DNA of 28,133 bases from Candidatus Nomurabacteria bacterium RIFCSPHIGHO2_01_FULL_39_10 (lineage in GTDB: Bacteria; Patescibacteriota; Minisyncoccia; Phycocordibacterales; UBA9973), in NCBI GenBank assembly GCA_001786805.1, contig MFTJ01000035.1, positions 1 through 28,133 of the forward strand, given 5' to 3'. Shown here in pieces: positions 6,501-12,819 of this stretch. The notes below the pieces were generated by a model. The model ran no database searches. It was given only the letters and a program-made list of their open reading frames with translations, and was not told the origin of the DNA. The position numbers were made by a program, and so were the translations under genes. The first letter of the stretch is position 1; each line of letters opens with the position of its first letter.

Positions 6501-6845
6501 ATGACCAGAGTAAAAAAAGGAGTACATGCATTAAAAAGACGAAGAAGCGTCCTCAAGCAGACCAAAGGTTTTCGCCATGGTCGCAGCACCAAAGAACGTC
6601 AAGCTAAAGACGCGCTTCTGCACGCCGGGGCTTATGCTTTTGCGCACCGAAGAGACAAAAAATCGCACAACCGGACTCTTTGGAATATAAAAATAAACGC
6701 CGGCGCGCGCGAACTCGGCACGACTTACTCCAAACTGATCGACGGTCTAAATAAGAAAAAAATCTTAGTTGATAGAAAAATTTTAGCTGACCTTGCCGAA
6801 AATCATCCTTCTACTTTTGCCAGAGTTTTGGAAGCGGTGAAATAG
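6501..6845 (+). CDS. rplT: 50S ribosomal protein L20
   Basis: A 114-residue basic protein of normal length. MTRVKKGVHALKRRRSVLK, then GFRHGRSTKERQAKDALLHAG and the RNA-binding C-terminal domain ending STFARVLEAVK. L20 is needed for early 50S assembly and represses this operon in many bacteria. A TATGTT box 6 nt before the ATG (6489-6494) suggests its own leaderless promoter in addition to readthrough from infC-rpmI. It converges with the SLOG-type gene, leaving 3 nt between. Confidence 0.95.
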   Translation: MTRVKKGVHALKRRRSVLKQTKGFRHGRSTKERQAKDALLHAGAYAFAHRRDKKSHNRTLWNIKINAGARELGTTYSKLIDGLNKKKILVDRKILADLAENHPSTFARVLEAVK

Positions 6846-6848
6846 TTT

Positions 6849-7442
6849 CTATATAATCTTGTATTCAGCCACTTTGTCTTTTTTTACGAGAGCAATAACA
6901 TCTTCTACAAGTTTCTTGGCATCCAGTCCGGCAATGATTTTCGCATTAGGGCGATGCCCCTTTTCAACAATCTCTTTGAGCTGATTTCCCATTTCCCAAG
7001 GTCCTTCATAAATACCTATAGGCTTGCCATCTTCAAAAGCAATGGTAAATTCATGAATTGTGCCAATGCGCCCGCAGCCGCAAATAACCGCGTCCACGCA
7101 ACGGGTCATTATTATATCCCGACCGGCATAACCGAAACCGGTGTACATAATCAAGTCCATATAATCAAGAGGAAGTTTGTAAACTTCCACATGCTCCTTT
7201 TCCGAGGCGGCCGGAGATACGCCAACAGAAATCCCGCCTACTTCTTTAAACCCCATCGCGACCCAAAGCGGAAATCCTGTCGTCGCTCCGGTAACAAGCA
7301 CCGCTCCATGGCGAGCGATTTCGCGCCCGAGTTCTTTTGCCTTATCCAAAGCATTTAGTCCGCAATGACCTGTCTCCGCCGCGCCGGAAACGCAAATTTT
7401 AATCAGGTTGTGCCCATGTTTGTTGTTAAATAAAGAATCCAT
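6849..7442 (-). CDS. SLOG/LOG-like Rossmann-fold nucleotide-binding protein
   Basis: A 197-residue protein with a Rossmann-type start (IKICVSGAAETGHCG, 14-28), a second glycine loop LVTGATTGFP (49-58) and CGCGRIGTIHEF (121-132). The last corresponds to the PGGxGTxxE motif of the LOG/TIGR00725 (SLOG) superfamily. Members bind nucleotides; LOG enzymes release cytokinin bases, but many bacterial members have no known substrate. The first Gly pair is altered (CGCG), so phosphoribohydrolase activity should not be assumed. The start at 7442 is preferred over 7457 because TATAAT lies 6 nt before it and overlaps the upstream ATG. Confidence 0.7.
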   Translation of the reverse strand: MDSLFNNKHGHNLIKICVSGAAETGHCGLNALDKAKELGREIARHGAVLVTGATTGFPLWVAMGFKEVGGISVGVSPAASEKEHVEVYKLPLDYMDLIMYTGFGYAGRDIIMTRCVDAVICGCGRIGTIHEFTIAFEDGKPIGIYEGPWEMGNQLKEIVEKGHRPNAKIIAGLDAKKLVEDVIALVKKDKVAEYKII

Positions 7443-7454
7443 GAGTTGATTATA
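7443..7454 (-). promoter_or_regulatory. promoter of the SLOG-type gene, leaderless
   Basis: Minus strand: consensus TATAAT (7449-7454), 6 nt, ATG at 7442. Confidence 0.6.
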
Positions 7455-7460
7455 CATTAT

Positions 7461-8825
7461 TTAACATGATAGTGTCACACTACTCCCCAGTTCAGGAGCA
7501 TAAGCTTCAAGACCCAAATTATCTCTGAGTTTTTGCACCAGAAACATAGATGATTTCGGTTCCCCCATAACCACGAAAACTTTTTTAAGAGTATCCTGCG
7601 TATCTTCAACAAAAGAGAGCAATCCATCTGAATCTTTATGCCCCGAATATCCGCTGATGGTCACAATATGCGCGCGTACTGTCACATCTTCCCCTGTGAT
7701 ACGTACCGTCTTGAGTCCTTCCTGAATTAGGCGCCCCGGACCGCCTACAACCTGATACCCGGTCAAAAGCAAAGTATTATTGGGATCAGGTAAATAATGT
7801 CTTTCGTGATGCACAATGCGTCCGCCAGTAGACATCCCGCTTCCGGCGATAACTATCTTCGGATTTGGCACAGTATTGATCATTTTTGATTCTTCCGATT
7901 TTAAAGTATTATGAAGTCCCGGAAAATCAAATAGATATTTATCATGATGCATAGCCTTTTGCGCATTTTCATTCAGATAATTTTTATATTGCTTAAAAAC
8001 TTCCGTCAAACGAATAGCGAGAGGAGAATCAAGAAAAATAGGCATTACAGGAATGTGATTATTTTCCACTAATTCATTGAACTCAAAGAGGAGTTCCTGG
8101 GAACGCTCGAGAGAGAAAGTCGGGATAATAAGTGTACCTTTTCTATTGTAATTGTCTTCAATCGCTTCCTCCAGGAACTTCCTGCGGCTGTCTCTCGATT
8201 CATGATTTCTATCACCATAGACGGATTCCATTATTAAATAATCTATATCAGTAACTTTTTCAGTATCGGGAAGAAGTGGTGAAGGTGAATTGCCTAAATC
8301 TCCGGTAAAAAGAATTTTTTTGCCATTGTAAACAAATTTAATCATCGCAGAACCTAGTATGTGTCCGGCATTTAAAAATGAAACTTCCAAATCGGAAGTT
8401 ATACTCAACGTTTCGTGATAATCAAAACCTTCCCATAAAGAAATAGCTAACTTTACATTTTCCTCGGTGTAAATTTTATCCAAACCTAGCTCTATATTTT
8501 TTGACAATATGCCCATGGTGTCTTCAAGCATAAATGAAGCCAAAGCTTTGGTGGGTTTGGTGGAATAAATTTTCCCGCGGAATCCTTCGCTGATAAGTTT
8601 TGGAACACGCCCCAAATGATCCACATGCGCGTGAGTAATAAAAAGAATGTCTATCGCTTTTGCGTCATACGGAAAAGGGTCCCAGTTGATATTATCCGCT
8701 AAATTAAATCCTTGCGTAAGCCCGCAATCCACTAAAATTTTTTTGTCCTCTATCTCAAGCAAAAAATTAGCTCCTGTCACAGAGCCAGTTCCCCCGCAAA
8801 ATGTTAGCTTGGCTTTTTTCTCCAT
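7461..8825 (-). CDS. beta-CASP metallo-beta-lactamase RNase (YSH1/RNase J-like)
   Basis: A 454-residue enzyme. Metal-binding motifs: THAHVDHLGR (HAHVDH 65-70), H154 in NAGHILGSA, and D176 in FTGDLG. The beta-CASP insert begins near GTLIIPTFSLERSQELLFEF (230-249). The C-terminal RNA-specificity part has GSGMSTGGR (328-336), then YSGHKD (H396). It belongs to the COG1236-type RNA-processing nucleases, probably acting as exo- or endoribonuclease. The start at 8825 (MEKKAKLTFCGG) fits the family; a longer frame to 8849 exists. It overlaps the upstream membrane-protein gene by about 22 nt, so the two form an operon. Confidence 0.85.
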   Translation of the reverse strand: MEKKAKLTFCGGTGSVTGANFLLEIEDKKILVDCGLTQGFNLADNINWDPFPYDAKAIDILFITHAHVDHLGRVPKLISEGFRGKIYSTKPTKALASFMLEDTMGILSKNIELGLDKIYTEENVKLAISLWEGFDYHETLSITSDLEVSFLNAGHILGSAMIKFVYNGKKILFTGDLGNSPSPLLPDTEKVTDIDYLIMESVYGDRNHESRDSRRKFLEEAIEDNYNRKGTLIIPTFSLERSQELLFEFNELVENNHIPVMPIFLDSPLAIRLTEVFKQYKNYLNENAQKAMHHDKYLFDFPGLHNTLKSEESKMINTVPNPKIVIAGSGMSTGGRIVHHERHYLPDPNNTLLLTGYQVVGGPGRLIQEGLKTVRITGEDVTVRAHIVTISGYSGHKDSDGLLSFVEDTQDTLKKVFVVMGEPKSSMFLVQKLRDNLGLEAYAPELGSSVTLSC

Positions 8826-9196
8826 GGATGTAGATAAAGAATAGCACATAATCCGCCGAATAGGTCAAAAAATATGTCTGAGAAAGTATCTAAATAATCA
8901 AAAGGGTTTTTCGCAATCACGTCGTTAACCAACATTTCAAACATTTCCCAGCCAATGCCAATTGCGAGTATAAAAAATAACATTTTAAAAACTGCATTAA
9001 GGGAACTTTCTTTGGATGGAAAAATATAAAAATAAAGAATACCAATCCAAATTCCACCCAGAAAATGCATAATTACATCAAGATACCAAAGAGAATAATA
9101 CCAATAGAACTTATTTGCGGCAAAATGTACTATCAAAATAAAGAAAATCAGATATGCAAGAATTTTCAAAAGCCTTTTTCTGTCTATTCTGTCCAT
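8804..9196 (-). CDS. small integral membrane protein (VanZ/DUF2238-like)
   Basis: A 130-residue protein with about four hydrophobic helices. Polar residues inside or near helices (LDVIMHFLGGIWIG, IGWEMFEM, YLDTFSDIFFDLFGG) recall the conserved His/Asp/Glu of DUF2238 (YjdF) or VanZ-type proteins. No enzymatic function is established. The start at 9196 (MDRIDRKR) is chosen because TATAAT ends 6 nt before it; an in-frame ATG at 9214 lies upstream of that -10 box. It overlaps the beta-CASP RNase gene. Confidence 0.6.
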   Translation of the reverse strand: MDRIDRKRLLKILAYLIFFILIVHFAANKFYWYYSLWYLDVIMHFLGGIWIGILYFYIFPSKESSLNAVFKMLFFILAIGIGWEMFEMLVNDVIAKNPFDYLDTFSDIFFDLFGGLCAILYLHPWRKKPS

Positions 9197-9208
9197 TTCG
9201 GTATTATA
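9197..9208 (-). promoter_or_regulatory. promoter of the membrane protein-RNase operon, leaderless
   Basis: Minus strand: TATAAT (9203-9208), 6 nt, ATG at 9196. It lies only 36 nt after the terminator U-tract of the 6S-like RNA. Confidence 0.6.
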
Positions 9209-9243
9209 CAGCAAAATAATTGCCGAGAAAACTCACAGATAAG

Positions 9244-9263
9244 AAAAAATCCGCTTGTGCGGA
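9244..9263 (-). terminator. Rho-independent terminator of the 6S-like RNA
   Basis: Minus strand: TCCGC-ACAA-GCGGA (9250-9263) followed by TTTTTT (9244-9249). Confidence 0.75.
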
Positions 9264-9395
9264 GTTCTTCTTAGGACTATTTCAGATATATTACCGTAGC
9301 TGATAGCTAGGTGGGTGCCAGATGCGAGAGACCAAGGTCAAACACAATCGAGGCTCCCATAAATTAGTGTCTAGGTAATAACCGGAAATAACCCT
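9244..9395 (-). ncRNA. 6S-like structured RNA
   Basis: About 150 nt with its own promoter and terminator and no plausible protein. The ends close as GGGTTATTTC / GAAATAGTCC (9385-9394 with 9274-9283; 10 pairs, two G-U). A second stem is TATTACC-TAG / CTA-C-GGTAATA with one bulge. An open central region follows, whose 3' strand can form TAGC-TATCA-GCTA. The apical stem is TGGGAGCC / GGCACCCA with one mismatch, continued by GATTGTG / CGCATC. A long rod with one large central bubble is the 6S RNA (SsrS) shape, which mimics an open promoter and binds RNA polymerase. The class is assigned from shape only. Confidence 0.5.
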
Positions 9396-9401
9396 ACTTA
9401 A

Positions 9402-9429
9402 ATTATACTCTCTTAAAAACTTTGCGCAA
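9402..9429 (-). promoter_or_regulatory. promoter of the 6S-like RNA
   Basis: Minus strand: TTGCGC (9424-9429), 16 nt, TATAAT (9402-9407). The predicted start at 9394-9395 coincides with the first base of the closing stem. The flanking 9430-9495 is AT-rich with no feature seen. Confidence 0.55.
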
Positions 9430-9495
9430 CAATTTTTTTAAAACAACACAAATTTTTGAAGATTTCAAATTATTTTTTATTCAAATTATTTTCAT

Positions 9496-11202
9496 TTAGT
9501 ATACTTCTCGCTTGTAGCAATCTTCGCAATACAAAATCTGAGGATTATTTGGAGAATAATTTGTTTTAAACTTCACTACGCATTTATTTTTATGCCCGTG
9601 CGTACTTTTTTTACACATACATTCACGATCCCACATCTTAATTGGATTTAACTTTTCCATTCTGGTATAGAATCTGCAGTTTGGGCAAATTCTTGGCAAG
9701 GGTATATTAAAACGCTTATAAAATTGGAATTCCATTTTGGTTATTTTAAAAACACCGACACAACGATGCGCACATTTTTGTGCGTCTTGGCATTCAATTA
9801 CTTTACCGACAATTGAATCATCTATATCGGAAACCTTTTCTGGTATCTCTAAAGAGTATATTTCAATATTATATTTGTTGGATATTTCTGAAATATTGTC
9901 TTTTGGAAAATAATCAGAAGCGGAAGATTCTTCATATTTCAAAGGAGAAAATTCTGGTGGGAAAAATTCACCATATCTATAAACTAAACCATCACTAGAA
10001 ATATAAGGTGTGATATTCATCTGCTCAATGATTTTAGACCGCAGAGAGAAATATTCTTCTTTCGAATATTGCTTGTTAAAGATGCAGTATGTAGCTTTTT
10101 TTAAGCCCACACATCCAAAACAATATGACGAAGAATGGCACTCAACACAATATTCTAAATTATGAGAAGAAGGCCAACATTCATAACAAAACTTTAGATT
10201 TTGACAATTTTCTCCACAATTCGCTGATTCATAGATTAATTCGCACGCAAGTCCCCAATTAGTAAAATCATATACATCTTTTGAATGTCGTATGAATTGA
10301 GAAAAGCGAGCGTTGTCTATATTGTGAATAACAAAGCAATCTAAGGAATTATTTGAAGCATATATATAATCCCCCGTCACATTCTTGTTCCTATTGCCAT
10401 GAATATATTGAACTGGAAATTTTTCCCTCAAATTTGCTACTTTTTTTAATATTTCCTCCACTTGTAAATAAGAACCATCGTACATGGTACCCAGTTTTTT
10501 CTCATATTCACTTTTTGTGTACTCCTCATTAAATATACAATACTTTTTATTTCTTAAATTTATACAACCAAAACAATCATTACAATTCCTACAGTTATCT
10601 GAAAACCAGACATTGTAACAATTTGCGCAATTACTACTCCAAAACATGCGTTCACAATCAACTATTGAAAATGTTTCGTAACACAAACTCGAATCTTTTG
10701 TTTCATAAATATCTACGCAATCCTGACTCCCGCTTAAACGAAAACCATATGAAACATCTTCATTATCTGTCGCATTGAAACATAAGTAGGCGTTTTTTGC
10801 GTTAGTGGCATGATTGGAATAATCACTATTCACACAAGTCTCAATTGACCTTGCACATAAAGGTACATTGTGTAAAAGATCAGCAAATTGTTTAAAAAAG
10901 GTATTGTTAAAATTATATTCTTTCCCATATAACTTAGGATCCCACTTATCACTCCACCAATAAGAGTGTTCATAAATTTTTACTTTGGATGAAGGAGGAT
11001 ATGTCGAAAATATAAAATTACCGGTACGCTCTTCCTTTTTCTTAAAAAAGAAATGCTCATTACGCCACATAGAACGACGAAATAGGCGACACTTGGGACA
11101 AAAGGTGGGCGCCGGAACTTGCATTTTTAAATAGAAATTTGAATCATTCTCATCTATGTGAAAAAGAGTCGAGCAACTTTGACATTTTACAGATAAAAGC
11201 AT
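9496..11202 (-). CDS. Cys-rich multi-zinc-ribbon protein of unknown function, 568 aa
   Basis: I know no function for this family. It has no signal peptide or membrane helix. The N-terminus is zinc-ribbon-like (CQSC 7-10, CPKC 35-38). The C-terminus repeats the theme: PLPRICPNCRFYTR near 501-514 echoes PAPTFCPKCRLFRR near 30-43, and a final CEDC is at 559-562. The middle holds many C-x2-C and C-x2-C-x2-C spacings. Two copies of one unit are visible: CFGCINLRNKKYCIFNEEY (210-228) and CFGCVGLKKATYCIFNKQY (361-379), each followed by a (S/K)-EY helix. Regular Cys/Asn spacing suggests a repetitive, metal-binding fold. A possible -10 TATCCT lies 7 nt before the ATG (11210-11215). It is divergent from the HIT gene. 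Confidence 0.75.
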   Translation of the reverse strand: MLLSVKCQSCSTLFHIDENDSNFYLKMQVPAPTFCPKCRLFRRSMWRNEHFFFKKKEERTGNFIFSTYPPSSKVKIYEHSYWWSDKWDPKLYGKEYNFNNTFFKQFADLLHNVPLCARSIETCVNSDYSNHATNAKNAYLCFNATDNEDVSYGFRLSGSQDCVDIYETKDSSLCYETFSIVDCERMFWSSNCANCYNVWFSDNCRNCNDCFGCINLRNKKYCIFNEEYTKSEYEKKLGTMYDGSYLQVEEILKKVANLREKFPVQYIHGNRNKNVTGDYIYASNNSLDCFVIHNIDNARFSQFIRHSKDVYDFTNWGLACELIYESANCGENCQNLKFCYECWPSSHNLEYCVECHSSSYCFGCVGLKKATYCIFNKQYSKEEYFSLRSKIIEQMNITPYISSDGLVYRYGEFFPPEFSPLKYEESSASDYFPKDNISEISNKYNIEIYSLEIPEKVSDIDDSIVGKVIECQDAQKCAHRCVGVFKITKMEFQFYKRFNIPLPRICPNCRFYTRMEKLNPIKMWDRECMCKKSTHGHKNKCVVKFKTNYSPNNPQILYCEDCYKREVY

Positions 11203-11233
11203 AATTATAAGGATACCACTTGTAAAAGACTAA

Positions 11234-11249
11234 TGCTATAATCATGCTC
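11234..11249 (+). promoter_or_regulatory. HIT gene promoter, extended -10, leaderless
   Basis: TGC-TATAAT (-10 at 11237-11242) followed by 7 nt to the ATG at 11250. The ATG at 11244 would sit between the -10 and the predicted start site, so 11250 is favoured. Confidence 0.6.
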
Positions 11250-11690
11250 ATGAGCCAAAAACTATGCGTATACTGCACAAATATTGATATTAAAAATCGC
11301 GAAATTATCAGCAACGATTTAGCGTGGGTATTCCCGACGAACATTCCTGTCGTTCCGGGACACATATTAATAGTTCCGAAACGGTGTGTGACAAAATATG
11401 AAGATTTAAGTTCAGAAGAAAAAAAGGCAATAGAAGAATTGAGAGTAAAAATGATTCACGCGCTCAAAAAAGCCTTTGGCGCAGAAGGTTTTAATTATGC
11501 ATGGAACGAAAATAAAATGGCGGGGCAATCAATACCGCATTTCCATCTGCATGTCCTGCCCCGCAAAGAAAGCGATGAAGGAATAACTGAATATGAACCC
11601 AGAAAATTTCTTTACCGCCCAGGAAGTAGAGAAATTACGGAAGAAAAAGAGTTACAAAAAGTATGTGAGGTGATAAAAGAAAGCTTGTAA
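11250..11690 (+). CDS. HIT family hydrolase (histidine triad)
   Basis: A 146-residue protein with the catalytic triad SIPHFHLHVLPR (H97, H99, H101). The N-terminal half has WVFPTNIPVVPGHILIVPKR, the family's nucleotide-binding sheet. CVYC at 6-9 is the start of the zinc site found in many HIT proteins. HIT enzymes hydrolyse nucleoside phosphoramidates or dinucleoside polyphosphates; the exact substrate cannot be read from sequence. The gene stands alone between divergent and convergent neighbours. Confidence 0.9.
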   Translation: MSQKLCVYCTNIDIKNREIISNDLAWVFPTNIPVVPGHILIVPKRCVTKYEDLSSEEKKAIEELRVKMIHALKKAFGAEGFNYAWNENKMAGQSIPHFHLHVLPRKESDEGITEYEPRKFLYRPGSREITEEKELQKVCEVIKESL

Positions 11691-11708
11691 AAATTTATCT
11701 AAAACCCC

Positions 11709-11731
11709 AGATAGAGTCTTAGACTCTATCT
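11709..11731. terminator. perfect hairpin between convergent HIT and Maf genes
   Basis: AGATAGAGTC-TTA-GACTCTATCT, a 10-bp perfect stem, overlapping the Maf stop codon. On the minus strand it is followed by CTGGGGTTTTAG, a weak U-run; on the plus strand there is none. A shared, bidirectional transcript end is likely. Confidence 0.5.
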
Positions 11732-12319
11732 GTAATACCCCAACTCTTCCAAAAAATCTTCTAGAATTCTGACCGGCACGCCGACAACGGTGTCTATGGC
11801 GCCTTTTGTGCTTTTTGCATAGTGAAGAAAAGCTCTATCCACAAATCCTGCTCCTTTGTATGTCATGGGGTCATTTGCCATTTGGTGAATAACCCGAGTT
11901 GGAATTTTCCCCCATTTTATAGAAACAACATCTACCGATTTTAAAGTTTGATTAAGTCCAACATGGTGTACAACAATTGAACAATAAACAGTAGTCTCCC
12001 CTTTAGGGTACTCTTTGTGCCAAGCGATGACTTCTTCTTTTGACACAGGTTTCTCTCTTAACTTTCCGTTGTGAGAAACTACTAAGTCAGATGTTATGAG
12101 AATAGTATCGGGATTAAAATTATTTTTCGCGAGAATTGCGTCTTTTTTCGCTAATCCGATATTTAAGACGAGTTTTTTAAAATCCTTGTTTCTTATTTTC
12201 TTTTCATCAATATCGGCAGTCTTCACATCAAAAACAAACCCGGCGTCTTCCAAAAGTTTTTTGCGAAACGGAGACGCCGAACCGAGAATGAGCTTGGTTT
12301 TATTTTTTGTGCTCGGCAT
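11726..12319 (-). CDS. Maf-like nucleotide pyrophosphatase
   Basis: A 197-residue protein beginning MPSTKNKTKLILGSASPFRKKLL, the Maf signature S-x-S-x-x-R loop near residues 14-19. TSDLVVSHNGKLREKP (77-92) corresponds to the catalytic Asp and KP motif, and KGAIDTVVGVPV is near the C-terminus. Maf proteins hydrolyse non-canonical or modified NTPs; some affect septum formation. The start at 12319 is preferred because residues further upstream (to 12352) are not conserved and lie inside ndk. It overlaps ndk by 20 nt, forming an ndk-maf operon. Confidence 0.82.
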   Translation of the reverse strand: MPSTKNKTKLILGSASPFRKKLLEDAGFVFDVKTADIDEKKIRNKDFKKLVLNIGLAKKDAILAKNNFNPDTILITSDLVVSHNGKLREKPVSKEEVIAWHKEYPKGETTVYCSIVVHHVGLNQTLKSVDVVSIKWGKIPTRVIHQMANDPMTYKGAGFVDRAFLHYAKSTKGAIDTVVGVPVRILEDFLEELGYYR

Positions 12320-12776
12320 AGACAAAATCGGTATCAATCTTTTTGTATTCAAAGATTTCGTCTTTGTTAAAGAATCTTTTTACTTCAATTTCTCCAGCTT
12401 CAATCGTTTCCGATGCATGCACGATATTAGATTGAGTTGAAAGAGAAAAATCTCCGCGGATTGTGCCTGCGGTAGCCTCCCATGCCTTTGTCGGACCGAC
12501 AATCAGTCTAATAGCTGAAATCGCATTAATACCCTCTACTGCCATTACAATAACCGGACACGCTTTCATGAAATCCCGAACACCCGGATAAAATGGTTTG
12601 TCTTTTATATGCGCATAGTGTTCATCAAGCAAGGCATCTTCTATGCTCATCATTTTCATGCCTATAATTTTCAAACCCTTTCTCTCAAAACGAGCAGTTA
12701 TCTCCCCCACCAAATTGCGCTGAATAGCATCCGGCTTCAAGATTATTAAAGATTTTTCGTAATTTATTTTTATCAT
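12300..12776 (-). CDS. ndk: nucleoside diphosphate kinase
   Basis: A 158-residue protein, slightly longer than the usual 140. It starts MIKINYEKSLIILKPDAIQR, has GPTKAWEATAGTIRGDF (94-110) and the phosphate-accepting His in NIVHASET (H120). The enzyme passes phosphate between NTP and NDP pools. The start at 12776 is chosen because residues before it are not family-like and a -10-like TAATAT/TATAAA lies 4-7 nt upstream. It overlaps maf downstream and begins 43 nt after the T4SS-type ATPase stop. Confidence 0.95.
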   Translation of the reverse strand: MIKINYEKSLIILKPDAIQRNLVGEITARFERKGLKIIGMKMMSIEDALLDEHYAHIKDKPFYPGVRDFMKACPVIVMAVEGINAISAIRLIVGPTKAWEATAGTIRGDFSLSTQSNIVHASETIEAGEIEVKRFFNKDEIFEYKKIDTDFVYAEHKK

Positions 12777-12819
12777 ATACTTTATATTAGCAGAAAAAAA
12801 ATATTTTGCAAAATTTATT

